Positions 17,794 through 25,740 of a stretch of DNA of 64,000 bases are shown piece by piece. A program made the translations under genes and the position numbers. Each line of letters begins with the position of its first letter. Position 1 is the stretch's first letter. Where the stretch lies: positions 1-64,000 of the forward strand of contig CATZZP010000002.1 in NCBI GenBank assembly GCA_958426775.1. Direction: 5' to 3'. Source of the DNA: an uncultured Bacillota bacterium (GTDB lineage Bacteria; Bacillota; Clostridia; Lachnospirales; CAG-274). Under the pieces are notes generated by a model. The model was not told the DNA's origin, did no database searches, and saw only the letters and a list, made by a program, of their open reading frames with translations.

Positions 17794-19068
17794 ATGATTA
17801 AGGCTATTGTAGGTGCAAACTGGGGTGACGAGGGCAAGGGTAAAATTACCGATATGTGTGCAGACAGTGCAGATATAGTTGTTCGTTTCCAGGGTGGTGC
17901 AAACGCAGGTCATACAATCATAAATGAACACGGACGTTTTGCCCTTCATATTTTACCAAGCGGTATTTTTCATAAAAATATTATTAATGTGATAGGTAAC
18001 GGCGTTGCCTTTGATATTGAGGCTCTTAAAAGCGAGATGTCCGATATAAATAATGCAGGCATTGAGTTTAAGCTTGCCATAAGCGACAGGGCTCAGGTCT
18101 TATTGGCTCATCATAAGGCACTTGATACCTATGAGGAGGAAAGGCTTGCCGATAAGAAATTCGGCTCTACCAAAAGCGGTATTGCTCCTTTTTATTCGGA
18201 CAAGTATGCTAAGGTGGGCATACAGGTCTGGGAGCTTTATGAAGAGGATATGCTTAAAGAAAAGCTTAAAAATATGTATGATAAGGTGAACGTTCAGCTT
18301 AAGTACCTTTACAATAAGCCTGAAATCGACTATATGGAGGTTTTTGCCGAGCTTCAGAAGCAGGCAGAGTTTATTAAGCCTTTTGTTACGGATACCTCAA
18401 AGCTTTTAAGAGATGCAATTAAGGCAGGTAAAAACATTCTCCTTGAAGGTCAGTTAGGAACATTAAAGGATACGGACCATGGTATTTATCCTTACGTAAC
18501 ATCCTCCTCTACCCTTGCAGGCTATGCGGCTATAGGTGTAGGCATTCCTCCTTATGAAATTAAGGATATAATTGCAATTACAAAGGCATACTCCTCAGCA
18601 GTAGGCGAAGGTCCCTTTGTAAGCGAAATTCTTGACGAGCAGGAGGCAGATGAGCTTAGAACCCGCGGCGGTGATAAGGGCGAGTTCGGTGCTAAAACAG
18701 GCAGACCAAGACGTGTGGGCTACTTTGATGTAGTGGCTACTAAGTACGGCTGTGAATTACAGGGTGCAACAGAGGTTTGTATGACCTGTCTTGATGTTTT
18801 AGGCTATCTTGATGAAATTAAGGTTTGCGTGGGCTATGAAATTGACGGTAAGGTTTATACCGACTTTTTAACAACAGCTGACCTTTACAGAGCTAAGCCT
18901 GTTTGTGAAACTCTTCCCGGTTGGAAGTGTGACATAAGAGGTCTTAAGCACTACAGTGATTTGCCTAAGGAGGCAAGAGCCTACGTTGAGTATATCGAAA
19001 AGAAAATCGGTGTTAAAATCTCAATGGTAAGCAACGGTCCCGAAAGGCACGAAATACTTTTCAGATAA
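17794..19068 (+). CDS. purA: Adenylosuccinate synthase
   Basis: PurA (424 residues) makes adenylosuccinate from IMP, aspartate and GTP. The N-terminal loop GANWGDEGKGKITD is present, followed by QGGANAGHTI with its catalytic histidine, then EGQLGTLKDTDHG and the TGRPRRVGYFD motif. The ATG at 17794 follows GGAGG. With purB, it forms the AMP branch, so the four-gene cluster mixes early, middle and late purine steps. Confidence 0.97.
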   Translation: MIKAIVGANWGDEGKGKITDMCADSADIVVRFQGGANAGHTIINEHGRFALHILPSGIFHKNIINVIGNGVAFDIEALKSEMSDINNAGIEFKLAISDRAQVLLAHHKALDTYEEERLADKKFGSTKSGIAPFYSDKYAKVGIQVWELYEEDMLKEKLKNMYDKVNVQLKYLYNKPEIDYMEVFAELQKQAEFIKPFVTDTSKLLRDAIKAGKNILLEGQLGTLKDTDHGIYPYVTSSSTLAGYAAIGVGIPPYEIKDIIAITKAYSSAVGEGPFVSEILDEQEADELRTRGGDKGEFGAKTGRPRRVGYFDVVATKYGCELQGATEVCMTCLDVLGYLDEIKVCVGYEIDGKVYTDFLTTADLYRAKPVCETLPGWKCDIRGLKHYSDLPKEARAYVEYIEKKIGVKISMVSNGPERHEILFR

Positions 19069-19073
19069 GATAA

Positions 19074-19102
19074 AGGGGGTGTCAGTAAGCACCCCCTGTT
19101 TT
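19074..19102 (+). terminator. Intrinsic terminator after purA
   Basis: AGGGGGTG and CACCCCCT form an 8-bp stem with an 8-base loop, followed by GTTTTT. It lies directly before the ribosome binding site of the lipoprotein gene, so that gene is either expressed by read-through or has a promoter not recognised here. Confidence 0.85.
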
Positions 19103-19117
19103 TAAAGGAGGGTATGT

Positions 19118-19600
19118 ATGAAAAGCTTAGCAGTAATGTTCTGTCTTGTGGTTATGGCAACCTGTCTTGCCGCCTGTGGTAATAAGGAGCAGACCGAGGG
19201 AACTGCCTCCTCCCGGGAGGTAGTTGAAATACCCGAGCTTGACCTGGCTAATATGACAGACAGAAGTATTAAGGAAATTTATATTTCCGTCAGCAATATG
19301 GAAGACTGGGGCGAAAATCTTATGGGCAACCGTAAGGTTTTTAACAGAGGTACAGAAATAACCATAGATGCAGATACCTTTCAGCAAAATGAAATGTACG
19401 ATATAAAGTGTGTGGACAACAGGGGCAATGAAATGCTTTTTACCGAGCTTAACCTCTATACCTTAAGCAGAATTATATTAACTGTTGATGAAAACGGTAT
19501 TACCCATGCCGCTGTTGAGGAAAGAGAGGGATATCAGATAACGGGGGCTGAAGAGGAAACAACTCAGGAGGAAACCTCTGAGGAAGAAAGCGAAGAATAA
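19118..19600 (+). CDS. Predicted lipoprotein with acidic tail
   Basis: The 160-residue product starts with a hydrophobic signal ending in the lipobox LAAC, so the cysteine at about residue 20 would be lipid-modified and the protein held on the outer face of the membrane. A short predicted beta-rich domain (about 38-140) contains ISVSNMEDWGENLMG, and the end is glutamate- and threonine-rich. AAAGGAGGG precedes the ATG. No family was recognised. Confidence 0.85.
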   Translation: MKSLAVMFCLVVMATCLAACGNKEQTEGTASSREVVEIPELDLANMTDRSIKEIYISVSNMEDWGENLMGNRKVFNRGTEITIDADTFQQNEMYDIKCVDNRGNEMLFTELNLYTLSRIILTVDENGITHAAVEEREGYQITGAEEETTQEETSEEESEE

Positions 19601-19602
19601 TT

Positions 19603-19636
19603 AAAAAATCCGTATCATTTCCGATACGGATTTTTT
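19603..19636. terminator. Bidirectional intrinsic terminator
   Basis: A perfect 14-bp stem (19603-19616 with 19623-19636) and a six-base loop, A-rich on one side and T-rich on the other. It lies between the convergent lipoprotein and YcxB-like genes. Confidence 0.93.
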
Positions 19637-19649
19637 AATTTGCATATAA

Positions 19650-20129
19650 TTACTCTCTGTTTTTCATATCAATTAAAAAAGCTGCAAGCTTATCACCCTC
19701 ACCTGAGGTCATTTCCTTTTTATCCACAATTACCGTATTCTTTAAAGGACCGAATTTAATATAGTCCTCCTTTTCTGCAACGGTATAAAATCTGTGGGGA
19801 TCAAGCTCAAAGCTATCGGTGTCCCGCTCAACCAAAACCCTGTCATTATATACCGTAAGCCTCAGGGTCTTGACCTTAGAGGTCTTATCCCATATAAAGC
19901 CTGCTGCTACAGGGATAAATGCCCATATTACCATAAGCACAAACAGGGCTATGGTTTTTGTACCGTCCTGAGCGGCAGCCCTGCCTGTGCTTAATATATA
20001 GTAGTTATAGCATACAACAAGTCCTGCCACAAGCAAAAAGCCGTAGTACATCCTGCCCATAAATGCACGTACCATATCAATACGTTTTTTCAGGTTAAAG
20101 GTGGTTTCTGCCGAAAATATAACTTCCAT
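19650..20129 (-). CDS. YcxB-like membrane protein
   Basis: This 159-residue protein has two hydrophobic helices (about 28-47 and 59-80) followed by a C-terminal domain with the LRLTVYNDRVLVE pattern, much like the YcxB-like C-terminal domain of many Firmicutes. Function is unknown. Its start shares one base with the stop of the thioesterase gene (TAATG), so the two are translationally coupled. Confidence 0.8.
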   Translation of the reverse strand: MEVIFSAETTFNLKKRIDMVRAFMGRMYYGFLLVAGLVVCYNYYILSTGRAAAQDGTKTIALFVLMVIWAFIPVAAGFIWDKTSKVKTLRLTVYNDRVLVERDTDSFELDPHRFYTVAEKEDYIKFGPLKNTVIVDKKEMTSGEGDKLAAFLIDMKNRE

Positions 20130-20851
20130 TATAATTTCTCCGTTTCAAAATAAATTTCACACAGCAGGCTGTCTTCCGAGGCAACGGTGCCGTAATAGCT
20201 GTTATCCTTACGATAAAGGGCAACATTGACTCTGTCCCCTGCAACACATTGTTTTTTGTAGGCAATCTTAAGGCGGGTAATTCTCCCTTCGTTATACTCC
20301 TTATCCCCCATCAAATCAGTTACCCATAACAGATAGCTTATATTGTTTGCATGGCGGTTGGTATCCGTATCACGCCTTGTTACGATTAAGGAGGTATTTC
20401 CCGCAAGCTCACCCTCAACAGGGCTTATTTTAAAGTCTGTTTCAAGGGGCAGCGGCATAAGCTCACCGTATTTTGAGGACATTTCACTATCCACCTTAAT
20501 AGGTCTTAGCTTAACTCTGTCGGTATAAACCCAGCGTGAGGCGGCTCTTAATATCTCCTCACCCTCAGAGTTTGTGCCTATAAAGCCCCTGTGTGCCATT
20601 ATGCCCTTAAATAGCGAGGGGTAGGTGGTAACGGTCAGCTTATCCGCCCATTTGACGGGCTTTAAAAAGGCTATATCCCAATCCAGAATAACCCAACCGC
20701 TTTTGGTCTGAAAAAACCAATCCATGGTAAGCCCCACTCTTTCAGAGTGGAGAATTGCCGCCTCCTGTAAATAAAGCATAAGCTTTGAGGCAGGTGCGGT
20801 ATAGTCCCATTTTAAATTGTAGTAGTCTATGTCAAAGTCAACCTTAATCAA
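20129..20851 (-). CDS. Acyl-ACP thioesterase, FatA/FatB-like
   Basis: The product (240 residues) is a double hotdog protein that releases fatty acids from acyl carrier protein. The second hotdog carries DTNRHANNISYLLW, where Asn and His correspond to catalytic residues of plant FatA/FatB; the first begins DIDYYNLKWDYTAPASKL. It starts with TTG at 20851 after AGGAGGT. Bacterial members are common in Clostridia and may adjust lipid or volatile acid supply; the chain length is unknown. Confidence 0.88.
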   Translation of the reverse strand: MIKVDFDIDYYNLKWDYTAPASKLMLYLQEAAILHSERVGLTMDWFFQTKSGWVILDWDIAFLKPVKWADKLTVTTYPSLFKGIMAHRGFIGTNSEGEEILRAASRWVYTDRVKLRPIKVDSEMSSKYGELMPLPLETDFKISPVEGELAGNTSLIVTRRDTDTNRHANNISYLLWVTDLMGDKEYNEGRITRLKIAYKKQCVAGDRVNVALYRKDNSYYGTVASEDSLLCEIYFETEKL

Positions 20852-21001
20852 GGCGATACCTCCTAACGTACATATATACGCAGTGTTTTATTTTAAGTTT
20901 GTTTATAATTATACCACAGCCATTTTAAAATAGCAAACTCTTGACAAGGGAAAAAAATAAGCATAAAATAAAAATATACTAAAGCGAGAGGGTAAAAATT
21001 T

Positions 21002-21481
21002 ATGCCAAAATCAAACAATTCCCATCAGCATATTGATGATACAGACTATAAAATAATTGAGCTTATGTGCAATAATGCACGTATTTCCGTTAAGGAGATT
21101 GCAGACACGGTGTTTTTATCACCTACTGCTATTTCCTCACGTATTGACAAGCTGGAGCGTGACGGCATTATTTCAGGCTATCATGCACACATCAGTCCTG
21201 CTGCCTTAGGCTACAACATTAAGGCTTTTATAAATTTAGAGGTTGAGCCTGAGCAAAAGCAGGAGTTTTATCCGTATATCGAAAATTGCTATAACGTAGT
21301 TGAATGCAGTTGTGTAACAGGGGATTTCTCCATGCTTATTGAGGTTGTGTTTAAGGATACTATGTCCCTTGACCGTTTTATAGGCGAGCTTCAAAGGTTC
21401 GGCAAGACAAAGACCCAGATTGCCTTTTCAACCAGTGTGGAGCATCGTGATGCCTTTTATAAGCTAAGGGAGGATACCTGA
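21002..21481 (+). CDS. Lrp/AsnC family regulator
   Basis: The protein (159 residues) has the usual Lrp layout: an N-terminal winged helix with ISVKEIADTVFLSPTAISSRIDKLERDGII (seen in two parts, about 28-57), then an alpha-beta ligand domain (RAM) with VVECSCVTGDFSMLIEV near residue 100. Such proteins respond to amino acids and act locally or globally. It is divergent from the thioesterase gene, about 150 bp away, which could be one target. Confidence 0.92.
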   Translation: MPKSNNSHQHIDDTDYKIIELMCNNARISVKEIADTVFLSPTAISSRIDKLERDGIISGYHAHISPAALGYNIKAFINLEVEPEQKQEFYPYIENCYNVVECSCVTGDFSMLIEVVFKDTMSLDRFIGELQRFGKTKTQIAFSTSVEHRDAFYKLREDT

Positions 21482-21533
21482 ATTTGTACGGTTTTTCTTA
21501 AAGAAATTTTATATAATTTTTTTGCAAAAACAC

Positions 21534-21700
21534 TTGTAATTTAATTGTAACAATAGTATAATAAGGTTAAGAGAAGTAGCTTAGGGCTTTTAGCTCTGCT
21601 GACAAAGCTAATTTATCATCTTTTCTTTTATCTTTTTCCTTTTTTTCTTGGTTATACCAAGTATACAGGGCTCTCGTACTGCGGGAGCCTTTTTCATTAA
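21534..21700 (+). promoter_or_regulatory. Promoter and terminated leader or small RNA
   Basis: TTGTAA (21534-21539) stands 17 bp from TATAAT (21557-21562). About 100 nt on, GGCTCTCG and CGGGAGCC form a hairpin (21670-21690) followed by TTTTT, ending before the small gene at 21731. A transcript from about 21569 would therefore be a short RNA or a leader whose read-through controls the genes downstream. It contains repeated pairing possibilities (TTAGC/GCTAA) but no T-box or riboswitch motif I recognise. Confidence 0.5.
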
Positions 21701-21730
21701 TAAGTATGGTAAATAAAGGCGGTATTATAT

Positions 21731-21949
21731 ATGAGCGACAGGGCAGCAGAAATACTTAGAGAAATTTATACAGCCTACGATAAGGGAGAAAATTACACAA
21801 TAAACACTCCTCCCTCATCTCAGATACATTCTTTTAATATGGCACTAAAGGAGCTTACTCCCTATATAAGCTTTATACGCAGGGATATGCTTAAAATTTC
21901 AATTACCCTTACTGACGAGGGGCTTGAATACTGTATGGAAAATTTTTAA
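21731..21949 (+). CDS. Small hypothetical protein
   Basis: The predicted protein has 72 residues, a charged N-terminal helix, and no signal peptide or membrane segment. A weak AAAGGCGG site precedes the ATG, and the ung gene follows 16 bp later with its own site. No family was recognised. Coding status is supported by position within the apparent unit and by codon use like its neighbours. Confidence 0.6.
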   Translation: MSDRAAEILREIYTAYDKGENYTINTPPSSQIHSFNMALKELTPYISFIRRDMLKISITLTDEGLEYCMENF

Positions 21950-21965
21950 TTAAGGAGAAATAGCT

Positions 21966-22634
21966 ATGATAATTTCAGGTTGGGAGGATTTTTTTAAAGC
22001 AGAAAGGGAAAAAGACTATTTTAAGCCTTTAATGGCTTTTGTTGACAGGGAATATAAGGAGGGAATATGCTATCCCCCAAAGGATAATATATTCAGAGCC
22101 TTTGAGCTGACTAAGCCTTGTGATATAAAGGCGGTAATTCTGGGGCAGGACCCTTACCATGAGCCAAATCAGGCACACGGTCTTTGTTTTTCGGTACTGC
22201 CCGAACAGCATAAGCTTCCTCCCTCACTTAAAAATATTTATAAGGAAATAGAGGCAGAGTTCGGCACTCTTAACCGTCAGAACGGCTTTTTGGAGGATTT
22301 GGCAAGAGAGGGCGTTCTTATGCTTAATACCGTTATGACCGTAAGAAAAGGCAGTGCCAACTCCCACAAGGGTATGGGCTGGGAAAGGTTTACCGATAAT
22401 GCCGTAAGCTACGTAAATGCCTTAAATCAGCCTATCGTTTTTATGCTGTGGGGAACTCCCTCACAAAAAAAGGAGAGCCTTTTAAATAATAAGGCTCATC
22501 TTGTATTAAAGTCTGCACACCCCAGCCCTCTTTCGGCATACAGAGGTTTTTTCGGCTGTAATCACTTTAAATTATGTAATGAGTTTTTAGAGGAAAAGGG
22601 TATTTCTCCCATTAGTTGGGCGGGAAATAATTAA
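21966..22634 (+). CDS. ung: Uracil-DNA glycosylase, family 1
   Basis: Ung (222 residues) removes uracil from DNA. The catalytic loop GQDPYHEPNQAHGLCFSV includes Asp62, and the second loop HPSPLSAYRGFFGCNHF holds the catalytic histidine with the leucine that enters the minor groove. Length and motif spacing match the E. coli-type family. AAGGAG precedes the ATG. Confidence 0.97.
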   Translation: MIISGWEDFFKAEREKDYFKPLMAFVDREYKEGICYPPKDNIFRAFELTKPCDIKAVILGQDPYHEPNQAHGLCFSVLPEQHKLPPSLKNIYKEIEAEFGTLNRQNGFLEDLAREGVLMLNTVMTVRKGSANSHKGMGWERFTDNAVSYVNALNQPIVFMLWGTPSQKKESLLNNKAHLVLKSAHPSPLSAYRGFFGCNHFKLCNEFLEEKGISPISWAGNN

Positions 22635-22755
22635 AGTAAAAACCCAAAATACAAAGGTAAAGTAATAATTCTTAGGGGCGGTTTTAGTTTGACAAGAAGC
22701 AATAAAAGCCTTGGGAGGTTTTCTCCTTATTTCCTAAGGGGCTATGGGATTATAC

Positions 22756-22807
22756 TTGAAAACCTTAGGAGAAAGTGCTATAATACAATCAGTTAGCTAA
22801 GACTAAC
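22756..22807 (+). promoter_or_regulatory. ZIP transporter promoter with metal-repressor-like operator
   Basis: TTGAAA (22756-22761) and TATAAT (22779-22784) are 17 bp apart. Just downstream, GTTAG (22792-22796) and CTAAC (22803-22807) form an inverted repeat with a 6-base spacer, similar to TTAG-N6-CTAA sites used by DtxR/MntR-type metal regulators. A longer inverted repeat TCCTAAGG/CCTTAGGA (22732-22770) spans the -35. The leader to the ATG at 22926 is about 130 nt with no riboswitch recognised. Confidence 0.55.
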
Positions 22808-22925
22808 CGATGCTTTAATATCTGTATGTGAAAGCAGAGGTCTGCTTTGTGAAATGCTTTGTGTTATATGGAGCATATCCTGTTACCGTCAGCATTTAAT
22901 TTCATAAATATAAAAGGAGATTATT

Positions 22926-23726
22926 ATGGGAAACACAGCTATAGCATTTGTGCTTACCTTGATTGCGGGTTTAAGCACGGGAATTGGTACTCTTATTGCC
23001 TTTCTGGCAAAACGGACAAATAAAAAATTTCTCTCTGTAAGCCTTGGTTTTTCGGCAGGAGTTATGATTTATGTTTCCATGATAGAGATATTTGCTTCGG
23101 CACAGAACACCCTTATTATTGAGCTAGGGGAAAAGGGCGGAAGTTGGGCAACGGTTGGCGGTTTCTTCGGAGGCATAATAATTGCCGCCGTAATAGACAG
23201 GTTTATTCCGTCGGATAAAAATCCCCATGAGGTTAAGTGCGTGGAATGCGATGAGGTTGCTTTAAAAAAGCAGGGTAATCTTATGCGTACCGGGCTTTTG
23301 ACAGCTGTTGCAATTTCGGTACATAACTTTCCCGAGGGGCTTGCAACCTTTGTTTCGGCATTGCAGGAGCCTAAGCTTGCAATTCCCATAGTTGCGGCTA
23401 TTGCCATACATAATATTCCCGAGGGTATAGCGGTATCTGTGCCTGTTTATCAGGCTACAGGGTCAAGGAGGACGGCTTTTCGCTACTCCCTGCTGTCAGG
23501 TCTTGCCGAGCCTGCGGGGGCGGTGGTTGGCTGGCTGGTGCTGATGCCCTTTATGAACAATGTTGTTTACGGCGTTATTTTTGCTGCGGTTGCAGGCATA
23601 ATGGTCTTTATATCCTTTGATGAGCTTTTACCTGCGGCAAGGGAGTATGGAGAGCATCATCTGTCAATTTACGGCTTGCTTGCGGGAATGGCAGTTATGG
23701 CTTTAAGTCTGTTGCTGTTTATGTAA
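22926..23726 (+). CDS. ZIP family metal transporter
   Basis: This 266-residue membrane protein has about eight hydrophobic segments and the ZIP metal motifs HNFPEGLATF and HNIPEGIAVSVP in helices 4 and 5. It would carry zinc or another divalent metal into the cell. It resembles ZupT and the GufA subgroup; metal choice is unknown. A cytosolic loop has a CVECDE pair of cysteines that could bind metal. AAAAGGAG precedes the ATG. Confidence 0.92.
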   Translation: MGNTAIAFVLTLIAGLSTGIGTLIAFLAKRTNKKFLSVSLGFSAGVMIYVSMIEIFASAQNTLIIELGEKGGSWATVGGFFGGIIIAAVIDRFIPSDKNPHEVKCVECDEVALKKQGNLMRTGLLTAVAISVHNFPEGLATFVSALQEPKLAIPIVAAIAIHNIPEGIAVSVPVYQATGSRRTAFRYSLLSGLAEPAGAVVGWLVLMPFMNNVVYGVIFAAVAGIMVFISFDELLPAAREYGEHHLSIYGLLAGMAVMALSLLLFM

Positions 23727-23801
23727 GAGGGCGGGCTTTTGACCTGACTTAATGAGATATAACCGAGGGATAATCGTTCCCCTTGTATAAATTTGTTTAA
23801 T

Positions 23802-23837
23802 AAAAAAACTGCCGTATTAATTTACGACAGTTTTTTT
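23802..23837. terminator. Bidirectional intrinsic terminator
   Basis: AAAAAAACTG-c-CGTA pairs with TACG-a-CAGTTTTTTT across a short loop. It separates the convergent ZIP and sigma-like genes. Confidence 0.88.
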
Positions 23838-23841
23838 GTTT

Positions 23842-24282
23842 TCAGCATATAATTGAGCTATAATCAGAGTCCTGCTTAAGTCTTTCAAAAATAATCTCCA
23901 TAGCCTGACTGTGCAGACGGTAGCATTGTCGCTCGCTTATATAAAAGGGAAGCCTTACAGGCATAAACTCCCAGTTAATTTTATTTATATAACGGCATTT
24001 CAGTATGGTCTGCATATCATAGGGCAGGTCTGCAATAATTTCGTCCAGCTTGGTTTTCAAGGCTATGCGGTTGTTTATACGGTTGCCCAGCTTGCGTGCG
24101 TGGCTTCTTAACTCCTCTATGGATATAATCTGACACTCGCCTATAGGCTGAGCAACACGTTCTATATCCTCACAGGTCTTTCTGAATTCTGCAATTTCAG
24201 CATTCTGAGTTCTTATGGTTCTGTCGCTTTCTCCCCAAGCCTGAAGTATACGCTTTAAATGCTTTTTTTCCTCAACTGTCAT
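23842..24282 (-). CDS. Phage-type sigma-factor-like protein (DUF1492/ArpU-like)
   Basis: The protein (146 residues) is helical, with a C-terminal half resembling sigma-70 region 4: IADLPYDMQTILKCRYI, then a segment with ISERQCYRLHSQAMEI as a helix-turn-helix. Proteins of this kind are common in Firmicutes prophages as late gene activators. I use the ATG at 24282, nine bases inside a GTG alternative that would overlap the GAGGTGG binding site. It is divergent from the XRE and ImmA-like genes. Confidence 0.75.
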   Translation of the reverse strand: MTVEEKKHLKRILQAWGESDRTIRTQNAEIAEFRKTCEDIERVAQPIGECQIISIEELRSHARKLGNRINNRIALKTKLDEIIADLPYDMQTILKCRYINKINWEFMPVRLPFYISERQCYRLHSQAMEIIFERLKQDSDYSSIIC

Positions 24283-24443
24283 AAAATCCACCTCTTTATT
24301 AATTATTATTTGTGATTATATTAGCACATATGTTCGAATTTGTCAACAATAAATTATAGAAATACTATAACTTTATATAAAAAACTTGATTTTATATTAA
24401 AAAAATGATAGAATTAATTAACAAACCTTAGGAGGACTGACCT
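24283..24443. promoter_or_regulatory. Divergent switch region with two promoters
   Basis: On the minus strand TTGACA (24341-24346) is 17 bp from TAATAT (24318-24323). The spacer holds CGAACATATGTGC, which matches one half of a Firmicutes LexA box. On the plus strand TTGATT (24386-24391) is 17 bp from TAGAAT (24409-24414), and the leader is only about 20 nt. Between them TTATAG-N5-CTATAA (24354-24370) is a palindrome that could be the XRE operator. The layout is that of a lysis/lysogeny switch. Confidence 0.55.
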
Positions 24444-24890
24444 ATGAGTAACAGAATTTCCGCATTGCGTAAAGAAAGGCATATAACCCAGCAAGCCCTT
24501 GCCGATTTTCTTGGTGTGTCAAAGGCGACCGTAGTACAGTACGAAAGCAGTAAAATTAAAACCATTAAAGAGGAATATCTTGTTGTAATGTCACAGCTTT
24601 TTCAGGCTTCACCTGCCTATATAATGGGTTGGAGCAATTTAAGAAATGACCTTAGTCAGGGGGAAGAAAGGCTTATTGAGGGTTACAGAGGGCTAAACAC
24701 CTTAGGTAAGCATCAGCTTAGCTTAAGACTGTGGGAGCTGTCCCAAATACGGGACTATACAAATGCTATAGTTGTAGATGAAGAGGAATATCTTAAGCCT
24801 GTTGCCGCTCACGCTGACGGTGCAAGCGACAATATACTGCAAGAGGAGATTAAACGCATAAGCAAGCTTATAGGCGAATTTAAGGAGTGA
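24444..24890 (+). CDS. XRE-family repressor
   Basis: The protein (148 residues) has an N-terminal Cro/C1 helix-turn-helix: RHITQQALADFLGVSKATVV (about 12-31). A C-terminal region (about 70-148) has no recognised domain and lacks a LexA-type peptidase. It is followed 5 bp later by an ImmA-like gene, the usual pairing in which the protease removes the repressor during induction of conjugative elements and phages. AGGAGG lies upstream. Confidence 0.92.
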   Translation: MSNRISALRKERHITQQALADFLGVSKATVVQYESSKIKTIKEEYLVVMSQLFQASPAYIMGWSNLRNDLSQGEERLIEGYRGLNTLGKHQLSLRLWELSQIRDYTNAIVVDEEEYLKPVAAHADGASDNILQEEIKRISKLIGEFKE

Positions 24891-24895
24891 TGCCT

Positions 24896-25378
24896 ATGAA
24901 ATATGAAGAGCTTTTAACAGAAATTGAGGAAAATCACATAAAGCTATACACCTGTAAAATGCACGAAAAGGTAAGAGGTCTTTGTATAGGCAATAGCATT
25001 GTAATAAATAAGGACATAGAAAGCCCAAGGGAGCTTAACTGTATCCTTGCAGAAGAAATAGGACATTACAAAACAACCGTAGGCAATATTACAGGTAACA
25101 GTGTTAATGACCGCAGACAGGAAAAGCGTGCAAGAGTATATGCCTATGACAGGCTTGTGGGGCTTGAGGGGATTTTAAAGGCATGGCAGGCAGGCTGTGC
25201 AAATACAAATGAAACGGCAGAGTACCTTAATATAACAGAAGAGTTTTTAAGAGCGGCTCTGGAGTATTATGCTCATAAGTACGGAATATCGGTAAAATAT
25301 AAAGACAAAATAATTGAGTTTTTACCTAACCTAAAGGTTAAAAAAAATCCCGACGTAGCAAATGATAATAATAGTTAA
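24896..25378 (+). CDS. ImmA/IrrE-like metallopeptidase
   Basis: The 160-residue product has the segment CILAEEIGHYKTT at about 52-64. It matches the zinc-protease HExxH site of ImmA proteins except that the first histidine is glutamate, a variant often seen in prophage versions. Activity is therefore uncertain. The start at 24896 is set by AAGGAG at 24882-24887; upstream GTG and ATG codons lie too close to that site. It overlaps nothing but stands 5 bp after the repressor stop. Confidence 0.82.
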   Translation: MKYEELLTEIEENHIKLYTCKMHEKVRGLCIGNSIVINKDIESPRELNCILAEEIGHYKTTVGNITGNSVNDRRQEKRARVYAYDRLVGLEGILKAWQAGCANTNETAEYLNITEEFLRAALEYYAHKYGISVKYKDKIIEFLPNLKVKKNPDVANDNNS

Positions 25379-25512
25379 TTAATAATTGTTATTTTCTTAC
25401 GGATTTTTTGGTAAATTTTATCAGCAAAACAACAATATGCAGTGTCGGAGAAACTATGGGTGCTGCAGTCCTTGTAAAATATGACGAAAATGGTTAAAAT
25501 CACTAAAATCAG

Positions 25513-25542
25513 TTGACACAAGGGCATTTAAGGTGGTATATT
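25513..25542 (+). promoter_or_regulatory. Promoter upstream of the riboswitch
   Basis: TTGACA (25513-25518) and TATATT (25537-25542) are 18 bp apart, placing the start of transcription about 25 nt before the aptamer. Confidence 0.7.
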
Positions 25543-25573
25543 GTTTTTGAACAAAAAATAGGTTCACTATCAA

Positions 25574-25651
25574 TGGGCAAAACTGTCGAAAGGCAGTGAC
25601 GCAAAGCCAAATGGGTCTAAGGCTCTCAGGAGCTATGACAGCCGGTTGCCT
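25574..25651 (+). promoter_or_regulatory. c-di-GMP-I (GEMM-I) riboswitch
   Basis: All core parts are present: P1 arms GGCAA and TTGCC; a P2 hairpin CTGTC-GAAA-GGCAG with the GNRA loop that docks into its receptor; the conserved GACGCAAAGCC joining strand; and a P3 arm with GGGTCTAAGG and ATGACAGCCGG. By my alignment the residue equal to G20 of the Vibrio Vc2 RNA is G, favouring c-di-GMP over cGAMP. The platform downstream contains GATGAATTCATC, a possible switching hairpin, but no clear T-run. Confidence 0.9.
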
Positions 25652-25740
25652 GCTTTTGCAGTGATGGATGAATTCATCATACAGAAGATAAGGGGCATAT
25701 TGAAGTGACCAAATACATCTAAAAGAAAGAGGTTTTGGTT

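Larger units (their letters stand above)
25379..25740 (+). other. Intergenic region holding promoter, riboswitch and leader
   Basis: No protein gene is seen in this 362-bp gap. The first 130 bp are featureless apart from a CTGCAGT palindrome near 25470; then come the promoter (25513-25542), the c-di-GMP-I aptamer (25574-25651) and an expression platform up to the ribosome binding site AAAGAGG before the ATG at 25741. Confidence 0.8.

Noticed and set aside
21661..21700. T-box leader before the small protein and ung
   Set aside because: The AGGG...GCGGGAGCC hairpin looks superficially like a T-box end, but the TGGNACC antiterminator bulge and specifier stem are missing, and the genes are not amino-acid related.
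24324..24336. Confident LexA box
   Set aside because: Only one half matches the CGAAC-N4-GTTCG consensus fully; it is mentioned as a possible site only.
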